DNA of 64,000 nucleotides, taken from contig JALHOT010000008.1 of the NCBI GenBank assembly GCA_022842845.1, positions 92,310 to 156,309 of the forward strand, written 5' to 3'. This DNA comes from Cyclobacteriaceae bacterium (GTDB lineage: Bacteria > Bacteroidota > Bacteroidia > Cytophagales > Cyclobacteriaceae). Position numbers and translations under genes: made by a program. How positions within the stretch are numbered: the first letter of the stretch is position 1; each line of letters begins with the position of its first letter. This document shows, in pieces, positions 19,701 through 25,440 of the stretch. The notes under the pieces were generated by a model, which saw only the letters and a program-made list of their open reading frames with translations, did no database searches and was not told the DNA's origin.

Positions 19701-21365
19701 GGAACTACCACAATTACAGCATCTCAGGCAGGTAATGTAAATTATAGTGCGGCTACCAATGTGCCGCAAATACTTACGGTTAATAGTAAACAAAGTCAAA
19801 CCATAATCTTCTCGGCTCTGGCTGCGAAAACTTTTGGTGATCCTAATTTCAATTTAAGTGCAACAACTTCATCAGGTCTTGCCATTAGTTATAGCAGTTC
19901 CAATACGGCAGTAGCTACCATTAGCGGTAACACCGTTACGATTGTCGGAGCAGGCACTGCCAACATTACTGCTTCTCAAGCGGGAGATGCTATTTACAAT
20001 CCTGCCGTTGATGTGATGCAACAGCTCATTGTTAATAAAGCTAATCAAACCATCACGTTTGGTGCGTTGGCAGCTCGCCAGTTAAGTGAGGGTAGTTTTC
20101 AGTTATCCGCAACAGCTTCATCCGGATTGTCGGTAAGTTTCGCTAGTTCCAATACCAGTGTTGCAACGATAAGCGAAAATACTGTGACATTGGTTGCAGC
20201 CGGAACGACAACCATTACGGCCACACAAATTGGAAATGAAAATTACAATGCGGCTTCAGCAGTTGCACAGGTGTTAACTGTAAATAACATGCAGGCACAA
20301 ACCATCACTTTCTCAACGCTGGCAGCAAAAACTTTTGGTGATGCTAATTTCAACTTAAGTGCAACCGCTTCTTCAGGTCTTGCAGTAAGTTACACCAGTT
20401 CCAATGCATCGGTAGCTACTATCAGTGGTAATACAGTAACAATTGTTGGTGCGGGTACTACTGTTATCACAGCATCACAAGCAGGGAACAGCCAATACGA
20501 TCCGGCTGCCAGTGTTGAACAAACACTCACGGTAAACAAGGCCAACCAGATGATCACTTTTGCATTGCCTGCCGAGCGTGGCTTAACACAAGGCAACCTG
20601 ACTTTGGCGGCTACTTCTACCTCTGGTTTGACGATTTTGTACAGCAGTTCAAATACTTCGGTGGCTACTGCATCCGGATCAACGCTTACCCTGTTAGCGG
20701 CTGGGAATACTACTATTACTGCAACGCAAGCAGGCAATACGAATTACAACGCAGCCAGTAATGTTGTGTTGTCTTTAATGATTATTGATGACCGACAGAC
20801 AATTGCACTGACTGGCGATCTTAATTTTGGAAATGTATTACTAGGAGAAACAACAACAAGAACCATGACCATAACCAATAGAGGAAATGCAGTGTTGCAG
20901 ATAAGTGCCATTACCCTTCCGCAAGGTTTTTCAAGTGCTGTTGGAGCAACTACCGTAAATGCAAACGCAAGTATTACAACACAGATAACTTTTGCGCCTA
21001 CTGAATTGAAATCATATACAGGTTCTGCTGTTATTAACTCTGATGCAATTAGTGGAAATAGCTCTTTAACATTAAGTGGAACTGGTGTAACCATTACCGG
21101 TTTTAATGAACCTGGAATGCCAGCAGGCGAATTAGATGTTTATCCTAATCCTGGCACTGGTGCCTATATGGTGAAAATTAAAATGGCCATGAATAAAACC
21201 GTTGTAGTCACAGATTTTTCTGGGAGGGCACGATACAGAATACTTAAATCAACGGATGAACAACATCATCAGTTAGACCTGTTGGACTTACCGGAAGGAA
21301 TCTATTACCTCAAGATTGAAGAGCAAGGATCGGTGGCTGTAAAGCGTATTGTAAAACTTAACTAG
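13725..21365 (+). CDS. Giant secreted multidomain repeat protein, T9SS cargo
   Basis: A 2546-residue cell-surface or extracellular protein. Domains in order: signal peptide (about 1-30, ending in ISYGQQ); YCF48/BNR-like beta-propeller repeats (about 33-325, recurring GTILRSTNTG/TSW-type motifs); one Ig-like domain (about 332-415); sixteen PKD-like modules of about 83 residues (nt 14979-19046, each with TYxW and NxCG); seven Ig-like modules (nt 19050-20786, QTITF...SSNTSVATISG...ITASQAGN); a choice-of-anchor-D-like domain (about 2355-2455, LNFGNVLLGETTTRTMTI); and a T9SS type A sorting domain (nt 21129-21362: DVYPNPG ... GIYYLKIE ... KRIVKLN). No enzymatic motif was seen, so an adhesin or matrix role is inferred. 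It lies directly downstream of a two-component pair. Confidence 0.93.
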   Translation: MKKFTLPIYRTAILYAVSMVFLLSSAISYGQQAWTLLPETNAGIFSSIYAVNDGQALQGGQSPLYKVGRLGLASKSNDAGVSWIAQNSSASVDLNDVHFEDQFNGWAVGNGVILRTTNGGTSWTATNIPGINFTSIHQYATGQTLWAAGSGGAIYRSNNQGVSWTAVTSNTTANLSDILAYTTSTIIAVGANGTISRSTDGGVTWTSTTVGSTSLNAIAGFLNSAVIVVGNSGTILRSATAGQSWSTITTAGTTVALLDVQFADNIFVACGNAGTILRSTNTGTGWTIIPTGNNEVLRKITSRLEPSNIRFWIGGERGILTSSFQATACVTPQVALTSPATVTSCVGGSVTLEANHSGTVGRRVWKKNGVNLFTTTVHPSKITLSNLQVTGAGIYTMEVSGPCGTVTTNPITVNVNATPQPSAVIGSGSPLQNVATTYSVSPIPGATYNWTAGGGGIVTGTGNEVQIAWSTIGLKTISVTATDDCGTSAVRNATVNVLSCIAPAQPSVITRTLGSECTSASAMYSVTAEQGVTYTWSLSAGGTITSSGNSATVVWNATTGSRTITVTPSNLCGNGTARTLSVMVGSSPAQPSAITGSTSVCTGASTAYSVTNVTGTTYTWDTGGAGTISGSGNAITVTWNSAGAKTLTVTPSNACGAGLVRTLSVSVTSTPSQSSVITGATAVQTGSSSQYSITQESGVTYAWNGGIGATVTGSGNLVSISWSSAGSKTITVTPSNGCGAGAARTLTVNVSDCVIPAQPSTVSGSTTACVGIGSIYSVTATGGVSYNWDPGLDGAVVGSGNSVTLTWSTNGSKIITVTPFNACGNGPTRTFNVTVSGAPMQPSVITGSTAACKDATTAYSVTNVPGVTYTWETGGKGTVSGSGSSVNITWTNTGTNTLVVTPSTSCGTGISRTLTVVVNRVPDPVSEITGSFSGCVNTAIPFSVTNVSGVTYTWNGGANSTPSSATNSPTVTWTTAGSKTLTVTPSNSCGNGLSASRTITITPLPSAAGAITGSTAATEGVAQTYSVANVAGTTYTWSGGSGATIIGVGNSVQISWSSIGSKTVSVTPSNACGSATANTLGVTVGSAPCAPLGAPANVTGSTSFITGSTAAFTAALVSGAVSYTFTVSPSTGTSIVNTANSNEKNITFANAGTYVIAAAAVNACGGTSPPVTITVQVCDSPVVPPTGLVSQGAACIGKKQRYSVNVVPGFTYQWFATNGVVTNVSNGVADITWNNTSTGQVSVRSVNPCGAASALVFGTSETLIGNPSEVTITNNLVGAFCDGKVVTWTISNPQAGVTYEWVSDRAATPTATAITATINGPINIQLYGNNACATNFALSGITGNPFPVPTTAPGVISGTLTPTVGQIVDYTIPNEGSPFGVRWNFGSGASDLPVGTTSMQALFGTPGAKTLTAQYVSNPSCNVAGPARTLEVVAVNPCTVPSAPTAVTRLHGGDICKDVAYAFSVPNIAGVTYNWNAGPDAVITGSGNEVLIKWSTVGTKNITASYTNACGTSALQQTSINIAVPPTALSITGNSTACQLATTNYLVSNISGITYTWEAPGATITGQGTNNISINNWPNAGMNTVRFKPGNSCGFGPESTINVTVSASPAVPSIITGDAEICINSVKAYSIVNEPGVTYTWDAGANSTITGTGNSRSIAWSTTGSKTITVTPANACGSGTARTLVVSAIGVPAQPSAITGTATPTIGSSVAYSVTNVTGVNYAWSLSDKGSLSSTGNSSSVIWNTAGSATLSVTPSNACGNGTARTLAVTVNKVPQAITFTLTSPLLANAEVILNGTSDSGLPVSYTSSNTSVAEIIGGNLFIKGSGSINITASQAGDNVYAPATNVVVPLTINKDNQTITFASLTSQTFDNGSFVLEATTTSELPITFVSSNTSVVTISGNIATIVGAGNTNITASQGGNAIYNAATPIVRALTVNKADQTIMFEPIVAKSISDPPFPLTAIATSGLAVSYTSSNPAVATVSGSTVTIVGQGTTTITASQAGNVNYSAATNVPQILTVNSKQSQTIIFSALAAKTFGDPNFNLSATTSSGLAISYSSSNTAVATISGNTVTIVGAGTANITASQAGDAIYNPAVDVMQQLIVNKANQTITFGALAARQLSEGSFQLSATASSGLSVSFASSNTSVATISENTVTLVAAGTTTITATQIGNENYNAASAVAQVLTVNNMQAQTITFSTLAAKTFGDANFNLSATASSGLAVSYTSSNASVATISGNTVTIVGAGTTVITASQAGNSQYDPAASVEQTLTVNKANQMITFALPAERGLTQGNLTLAATSTSGLTILYSSSNTSVATASGSTLTLLAAGNTTITATQAGNTNYNAASNVVLSLMIIDDRQTIALTGDLNFGNVLLGETTTRTMTITNRGNAVLQISAITLPQGFSSAVGATTVNANASITTQITFAPTELKSYTGSAVINSDAISGNSSLTLSGTGVTITGFNEPGMPAGELDVYPNPGTGAYMVKIKMAMNKTVVVTDFSGRARYRILKSTDEQHHQLDLLDLPEGIYYLKIEEQGSVAVKRIVKLN
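14979..19046 (+). repeat. Sixteen tandem PKD-like modules (about 250 bp each)
   Basis: Modules begin near 14979, 15230, 15487, 15735, 15990, 16238, 16489, 16735, 16999, 17267, 17515, 17768, 18044, 18298, 18550 and 18799. A typical unit reads PAQPSAITGS, a Cys or Cys-free turn, YSVTNV.GVTYTW, then G.GN...I.W.T.GSKT, and ITVTPSNACGNGTARTL. Modules 9-12 are the most diverged. Repetition is visible at protein level and partly at DNA level. Confidence 0.9.
19050..20786 (+). repeat. Seven tandem Ig-like modules (about 250 bp each)
   Basis: Units begin near 19050, 19290, 19540, 19794, 20043, 20296 and 20545. Each contains QTITF, a SGLxVSYxSSN core, SVATISGNTVTIVGAG, ITASQAGN and LTVNK. Units 4 and 6 are especially alike (AAKTFGD.NFNLSAT), and units 5 and 7 share AAG.TTITATQ, giving an alternating pattern. 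Confidence 0.88.
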
Positions 21366-21374
21366 TGCACAACT

Positions 21375-21806
21375 ATGAAAAAAATTCAAGTAAGCTATTT
21401 ACTTTTCATGTTGATCGTCTTGTGTTCCTGTGGGGGGGACGACCCTAAGCCCCTTACCGAAGAGGAAAAGCAAATAAAAATGCTTGCCAAAACATGGAAA
21501 CTCAACACTGCCAGCGTAGATGGACTGGATGTGAAGGATTGGTTTGATGGACTTCAGGTTTCGTTTACTGAACGTAAATCATTTACCGCTGCAAATGCAG
21601 TGCCTCCGATCTGGATTGCTTCGGGGACGTTTGAATTAGAAAAGTATGGATCAAACTATGTAATCAAGCGAAGTGACGGTGTTGATTTGATGATTACAAC
21701 GTTGAGCGATACAGATGTAAGTATTATCATGAGTTATGTGGCTGCTAATAATACACGAAATACCGGTATTACCGGATCTTACACTTTTATTTTTTCAGCA
21801 GATTAG
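21375..21806 (+). CDS. Small lipocalin-like lipoprotein, probably surface exposed
   Basis: A 143-residue lipoprotein. The signal peptide MKKIQVSYLLFMLIVLCSC ends in a lipobox (L-C-S-C, modified Cys19). The mature protein starts CGGDD; acidic residues just after the lipidated Cys fit the Bacteroidota lipoprotein export signal that sends lipoproteins to the cell surface (known rule; application here is inference). The rest is beta-rich (KMLAKTWKLNTASVDG, SGTFELEKYGSNYVIKR), a pattern common in lipocalin-like proteins of this phylum. It starts 9 bp after the giant protein and ends before a strong terminator, so both are probably one transcript. The function is unknown. Confidence 0.82.
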   Translation: MKKIQVSYLLFMLIVLCSCGGDDPKPLTEEEKQIKMLAKTWKLNTASVDGLDVKDWFDGLQVSFTERKSFTAANAVPPIWIASGTFELEKYGSNYVIKRSDGVDLMITTLSDTDVSIIMSYVAANNTRNTGITGSYTFIFSAD

Positions 21807-21823
21807 TAATCTTTCGTCTTGAT

Positions 21824-21865
21824 AAAAGGGCTACCTCAAATTTTTTTGAGTTAGCCTTTTTTATT
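21824..21865 (+). terminator. Intrinsic terminator after the giant protein/lipoprotein unit
   Basis: The stem AAAAGGGCTACCTCAA pairs with TTGAGTTAGCCTTTTT with about two non-Watson-Crick positions, around a short T-rich loop, and ends in a T-tract. It lies 18 bp after the lipoprotein stop. Confidence 0.85.
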
Positions 21866-21915
21866 TTAGAGCCGCTTTGAAGAGCAATTTGTATTTTTAG
21901 CTCTTATCATAGTTT

Positions 21916-22761
21916 ATGCGAGCTATACTTATTCTATATTTTCTTGTTGCCTTACTTATAGAAGCACAAGGTCAGTTGTTAAAAGTAATGACTTATAATC
22001 TTCGACTGAATACCACTAGTGATGGGGTTAATGCTTGGCCCAACAGAAAGCAAAAGGCTGTTGATTTAATAAAGAAGGCCGATCCGGATGCTTTTGGAGT
22101 GCAGGAGGCCTTGCATGATCAGATGCAGGATGTAGCGGAGGCTTTGCCACAATATTCATATGTAGGAGTAGGCCGCGATGATGGTAAAGAGCAGGGAGAA
22201 TACACGGCCATCTTCTATAAGAAGTCAAGATTGAAGGTGCTGAAGAGTGATTCGTTTTGGTTGTCGGAAACGCCCACCTTGCCAGGCAGCAAGGGCTGGG
22301 ATGCTGCGATCACACGCATGGCTACCCATGCATTGTTTCAAGATGTAAAGACAGGTAAAGAATTTCTCTTTCTCACAACTCACTTTGACCATGTGGGCCA
22401 ACAGGCAAGATTACTCAGTGCGGTATTATTAAAGGGATGGATTACTGGAGTTACTATAGATAGAAATATTCCTGTTATTTTAAGCGGAGATTTTAATTTT
22501 CAACCCCTAGAAGAACCTTATTCATTGCTTGTCAATAATAAGACACCTGTTTTGCTTGATGCAAGGCCTTCTGATAGCAGTCAAGGAACATTCTGTGGCT
22601 TCGAAAAGGGCAAAATGGGATGCATCATCATAGACTATATCTTCCACACACCAGATATTATAATAGAAAAGTTTGAAGTAATTGGGGAAAATGATGGTCG
22701 ATACTATCCCTCTGATCATCTACCTGTTGTCGCCACCATTAAACTGTCATCAAAAGGTTAA
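21916..22761 (+). CDS. Secreted endonuclease/exonuclease/phosphatase (EEP) family protein
   Basis: EEP-superfamily phosphodiesterase, 281 residues, with a signal peptide (about 1-20, ending in IEAQGQ), so it is exported to the periplasm or beyond. Motifs in order: VMTYNLRLNT; the metal-binding Glu in DAFGVQEAL; YTAIFYKK; LTTHFDHVG; the Asp/Asn pair in LSGDFNFQP; and the catalytic SDHLPV near the C-terminus (about 267-272). All expected acidic and His residues are present, so it should be active. Members cleave nucleic acids, inositol phosphates or phospholipid headgroups; the substrate cannot be assigned. It is preceded by a strong terminator and therefore has its own transcript. Confidence 0.9.
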   Translation: MRAILILYFLVALLIEAQGQLLKVMTYNLRLNTTSDGVNAWPNRKQKAVDLIKKADPDAFGVQEALHDQMQDVAEALPQYSYVGVGRDDGKEQGEYTAIFYKKSRLKVLKSDSFWLSETPTLPGSKGWDAAITRMATHALFQDVKTGKEFLFLTTHFDHVGQQARLLSAVLLKGWITGVTIDRNIPVILSGDFNFQPLEEPYSLLVNNKTPVLLDARPSDSSQGTFCGFEKGKMGCIIIDYIFHTPDIIIEKFEVIGENDGRYYPSDHLPVVATIKLSSKG

Positions 22762-22838
22762 CAATTCTTGCCAACACCTTCTCCAAAAATCCTTAGTTTT
22801 ACCCTTCGTTTCCAAAGTAGAATTTTGACTGATTAACC

Positions 22839-25259
22839 ATGTGGACACACCTCGCGCGTTTCATCATCAAGTTTAAGCTGCCCCTTATCCTAGTAATAGC
22901 TGCCATTACCGTGGTAATGGGCTATTATGCCCGTTTTGCAGAAATGAGCTACGACTTTCGTGGGACGGTTCCTGCTAACGATCCTGAGCAGGTTTATTTC
23001 CAGGAGTTCAGAAAGCAGTTTGGTGAAGATGGTAATATCGTAGCTGTTGGTTTACAGGACAGTGCTATTTTTCAGTATAAAAATTTTGAGAAACTCCGTG
23101 AGTTTTGCGTTGCCGTTAAATGGATTGATGGCGTAAACGAAGTAATTTCTCTTCCACAAATAAAAAAGCTTGAGAAGGACACCGCCAAAACACAGTTTGT
23201 ATTAAGAGACGTTTTTGCCGGAGGAAAAATCAGCAGCCAGCACGTACTCGATAGTTTTTTACTTGAGGCATCAAAACAGCGCTTTTACATTGGTCAGATT
23301 GTGAATGAAAAGAACGGTGCAATCGCCATCCTTATTTCTATCAATAAAGAGACCCTTAATTCTTCTAAGCGTATAGGCCTTACCAATGAGATAGTTGCAC
23401 TGGGTGAGAAATTTACCCAAAGCACAGGCATACAATTGCATTATGCAGGCCTTCCTTTTGTGAGATCAGTGATTGCGCAACAAGTAGGCCAGGAGTTGAA
23501 AATATTTCTGGGCTTATCAGTATTGATCACAGGCATCATCTTACTTATATTTTTCCGTTCATGGCGTGCTACCATTTTTCCGCTGATCATTATTGGTGTC
23601 GTGGTGATTTGGGTACTGGGCTGTATTGTACTCTTTGGCTTTAAAATCACTTTATTAAGTGGTATGATTCCCCCGATCATTGTTGTGATCGGGATACCCA
23701 ATGCCATTTATTTGCTTAACAAGTATCATACCGAGTGGGTATCGCACCGAGATAAAGAAAGAGCTATTAGTGAAGTGATTAAAAAAGTAGGCTTGGCTAC
23801 TTTTTTAACAAACCTGACTACGGCCATTGGCTTCCTGGTGTTACTATCTGCAGATATTACAATATTACGTGAATTCGGTATTGTGGCAGGTATTAATGTG
23901 ATGGCCACTTTTGTCGTGAGCCTTATTTTAATACCCAGTGTATTTTCATGGATGCCCCCGCCTTCTCCCAAACATTTGAAGCATCTGAATATCAAAATAT
24001 TTGATAACGCTTTATCGATGGTTGATGTGATGGTGCATCGCCACCGCATGTTTATTTATTCAATTGCTGCAGTAGTGGTTGCCTTTGCCATCATTGGTAT
24101 GTTGCGCCTGCACTCTGTGTCTTTTATGGTGGACGATTTACCGGAAGAGAGTGTCGTTAAAAAGGACCTTCACTTTTTTGAAGATAATTTCAGTGGCGTA
24201 ATGCCTTTGGAGATTGTTATCAACACTGGTAAACGCAGAGGTATTATAGATGTGAAAAACCTGCGCAAGATAGATGAGTTTGAAAGCTACCTCGATTCGT
24301 TAAAGCCTATTTCAAAACCAGTATCTGTAGTTAGCTTTGTAAAGGCGGCAAAGCAAGCATTCTACAATAACAACCCCAAGTATTATTCCCTGCCTGATAG
24401 TCGTGAACGCAACTACATCTTGCCCTATTTAAAAGGTCAGGCTGATAACTCCGGCCTATTTAAATCCTTTGTCGACAGCACTTTGCAAACCATGCGCATC
24501 TCTTTACAGGTAGCTGATATTGGTTCCGATAAGATGGATTCGTTGGTAAATGGTGTAATACAACCGCGCATGGATGCAATTTTTGCAGGCACAGAGATCA
24601 CGGCAAAAATTACGGGCACCACGCCTTTGTTTATTAAAGGCAATGCTTTTCTAATTGATAATTTGAAAGGCAGTTTGATTTTAGCCTTTGTATTGATAGC
24701 CCTTACCATGGCCATGCTTTTTGCAAACCTGCGTATGATCATTATCGCACTGATACCGAACTTCATACCTATGGCTATTACGGCAGCACTGATGGGCTAC
24801 TTTGAAGTACCGCTTAAGCCGAGCACAGTGCTCATCTTTAGTATTACTTTCGGTATTTCTGTCGATTATTCGATTCACTTTTTGGCCAAATACAGGCAAG
24901 AGCTATTTTCTAAAAACTTCTTTGTGCCTTTGGCAGTAAGTAATACCATTATGGAGGTTGGGAAAAGCATGATCTACACTTCCATCGTCTTGTTCTTTGG
25001 TTTCATCATTTTTGCTTTTTCCTCTTTTGGAGGTACAGTGGCATTAGGATTGTTAACCTCAACAACCCTTTTGCTATCAATGATAACCAACCTTATTTTA
25101 TTGCCTTCCCTCATTTTAACCTTTGATACGGGCAAGTACAAACGAGGAGATGCACCAATGATAGAACAACTCGAACCTGATTTCTATACAGAAAACGAAG
25201 ACGAAGAAATCGACCTGAGTAAAATCAAAATTCATAACAGGCACTCTTCTGCGGAGTAG
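22839..25259 (+). CDS. MMPL/RND superfamily exporter
   Basis: Large inner membrane transporter of the RND superfamily, MMPL/hydrophobe type (806 residues), probably driven by the proton gradient. The typical layout is seen twice: one N-terminal helix (about 14-30), a large periplasmic domain, and a block of five or six helices (about 220-370). A second helix near 403-420, a second periplasmic domain and a second helix block (about 625-760) follow. Conserved pieces include GIPNAIYLLNKYHTEW and the equivalent ISFGISVDYSIHFLAKYRQEL-like segment with its membrane Asp. The C-terminal tail is charged and cytoplasmic. No periplasmic adaptor or TolC gene is next to it, which fits the lipid/hydrophobe branch. 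The substrate is unknown. Confidence 0.9.
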   Translation: MWTHLARFIIKFKLPLILVIAAITVVMGYYARFAEMSYDFRGTVPANDPEQVYFQEFRKQFGEDGNIVAVGLQDSAIFQYKNFEKLREFCVAVKWIDGVNEVISLPQIKKLEKDTAKTQFVLRDVFAGGKISSQHVLDSFLLEASKQRFYIGQIVNEKNGAIAILISINKETLNSSKRIGLTNEIVALGEKFTQSTGIQLHYAGLPFVRSVIAQQVGQELKIFLGLSVLITGIILLIFFRSWRATIFPLIIIGVVVIWVLGCIVLFGFKITLLSGMIPPIIVVIGIPNAIYLLNKYHTEWVSHRDKERAISEVIKKVGLATFLTNLTTAIGFLVLLSADITILREFGIVAGINVMATFVVSLILIPSVFSWMPPPSPKHLKHLNIKIFDNALSMVDVMVHRHRMFIYSIAAVVVAFAIIGMLRLHSVSFMVDDLPEESVVKKDLHFFEDNFSGVMPLEIVINTGKRRGIIDVKNLRKIDEFESYLDSLKPISKPVSVVSFVKAAKQAFYNNNPKYYSLPDSRERNYILPYLKGQADNSGLFKSFVDSTLQTMRISLQVADIGSDKMDSLVNGVIQPRMDAIFAGTEITAKITGTTPLFIKGNAFLIDNLKGSLILAFVLIALTMAMLFANLRMIIIALIPNFIPMAITAALMGYFEVPLKPSTVLIFSITFGISVDYSIHFLAKYRQELFSKNFFVPLAVSNTIMEVGKSMIYTSIVLFFGFIIFAFSSFGGTVALGLLTSTTLLLSMITNLILLPSLILTFDTGKYKRGDAPMIEQLEPDFYTENEDEEIDLSKIKIHNRHSSAE

Positions 25260-25272
25260 CCTGAGCACTGGT

Positions 25273-25326
25273 GGTTGTTTGTTGTTCGTTATGGGTTAAT
25301 TGCTGGTTTTCGAGCAACCCACAACC
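25273..25326. repeat. Imperfect hairpin repeat upstream of ileS
   Basis: The left arm GGTTGTTTGTTGTTCG (25273-25288) pairs with CGAGCAACCCACAACC (25311-25326) at 13 of 16 positions around a 22-nt loop. It is the same sequence type as the hairpins at 13577-13627 and 28894-28968. Confidence 0.65.
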
Positions 25327-25359
25327 TTAGCATACTCAAGTCATTTTTTTCAGCCCACA

Positions 25360-25387
25360 TTGTCAATTGGCCATTGTTCATTGTCCA
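25360..25387. repeat. Heptamer tandem repeat upstream of ileS
   Basis: Four consecutive 7-bp units read TTGTCAA, TTGGCCA, TTGTTCA and TTGTCCA, all sharing TTG at their start. They lie 54 bp before the ileS ATG. The reverse complement gives CAATTGA-like units, the same family as the in-frame copies inside ileS at 27164-27191. Confidence 0.7.
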
Positions 25388-25440
25388 TCGATTTGCCATC
25401 TTTGCCCCCTTATTACCTGTAAATCAGCATTTTTAGAATC

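Noticed and set aside
13725..21365. CRISPR-like appearance of regular 250-bp repeats
   Set aside because: The repeats are coding, much longer than CRISPR repeats, with no spacers and no cas genes nearby.
25260..25440. Possible tRNA or small RNA gene upstream of ileS, such as a T-box leader
   Set aside because: The region is filled by hairpin and heptamer repeats; no T-box core, cloverleaf or specifier structure is visible.
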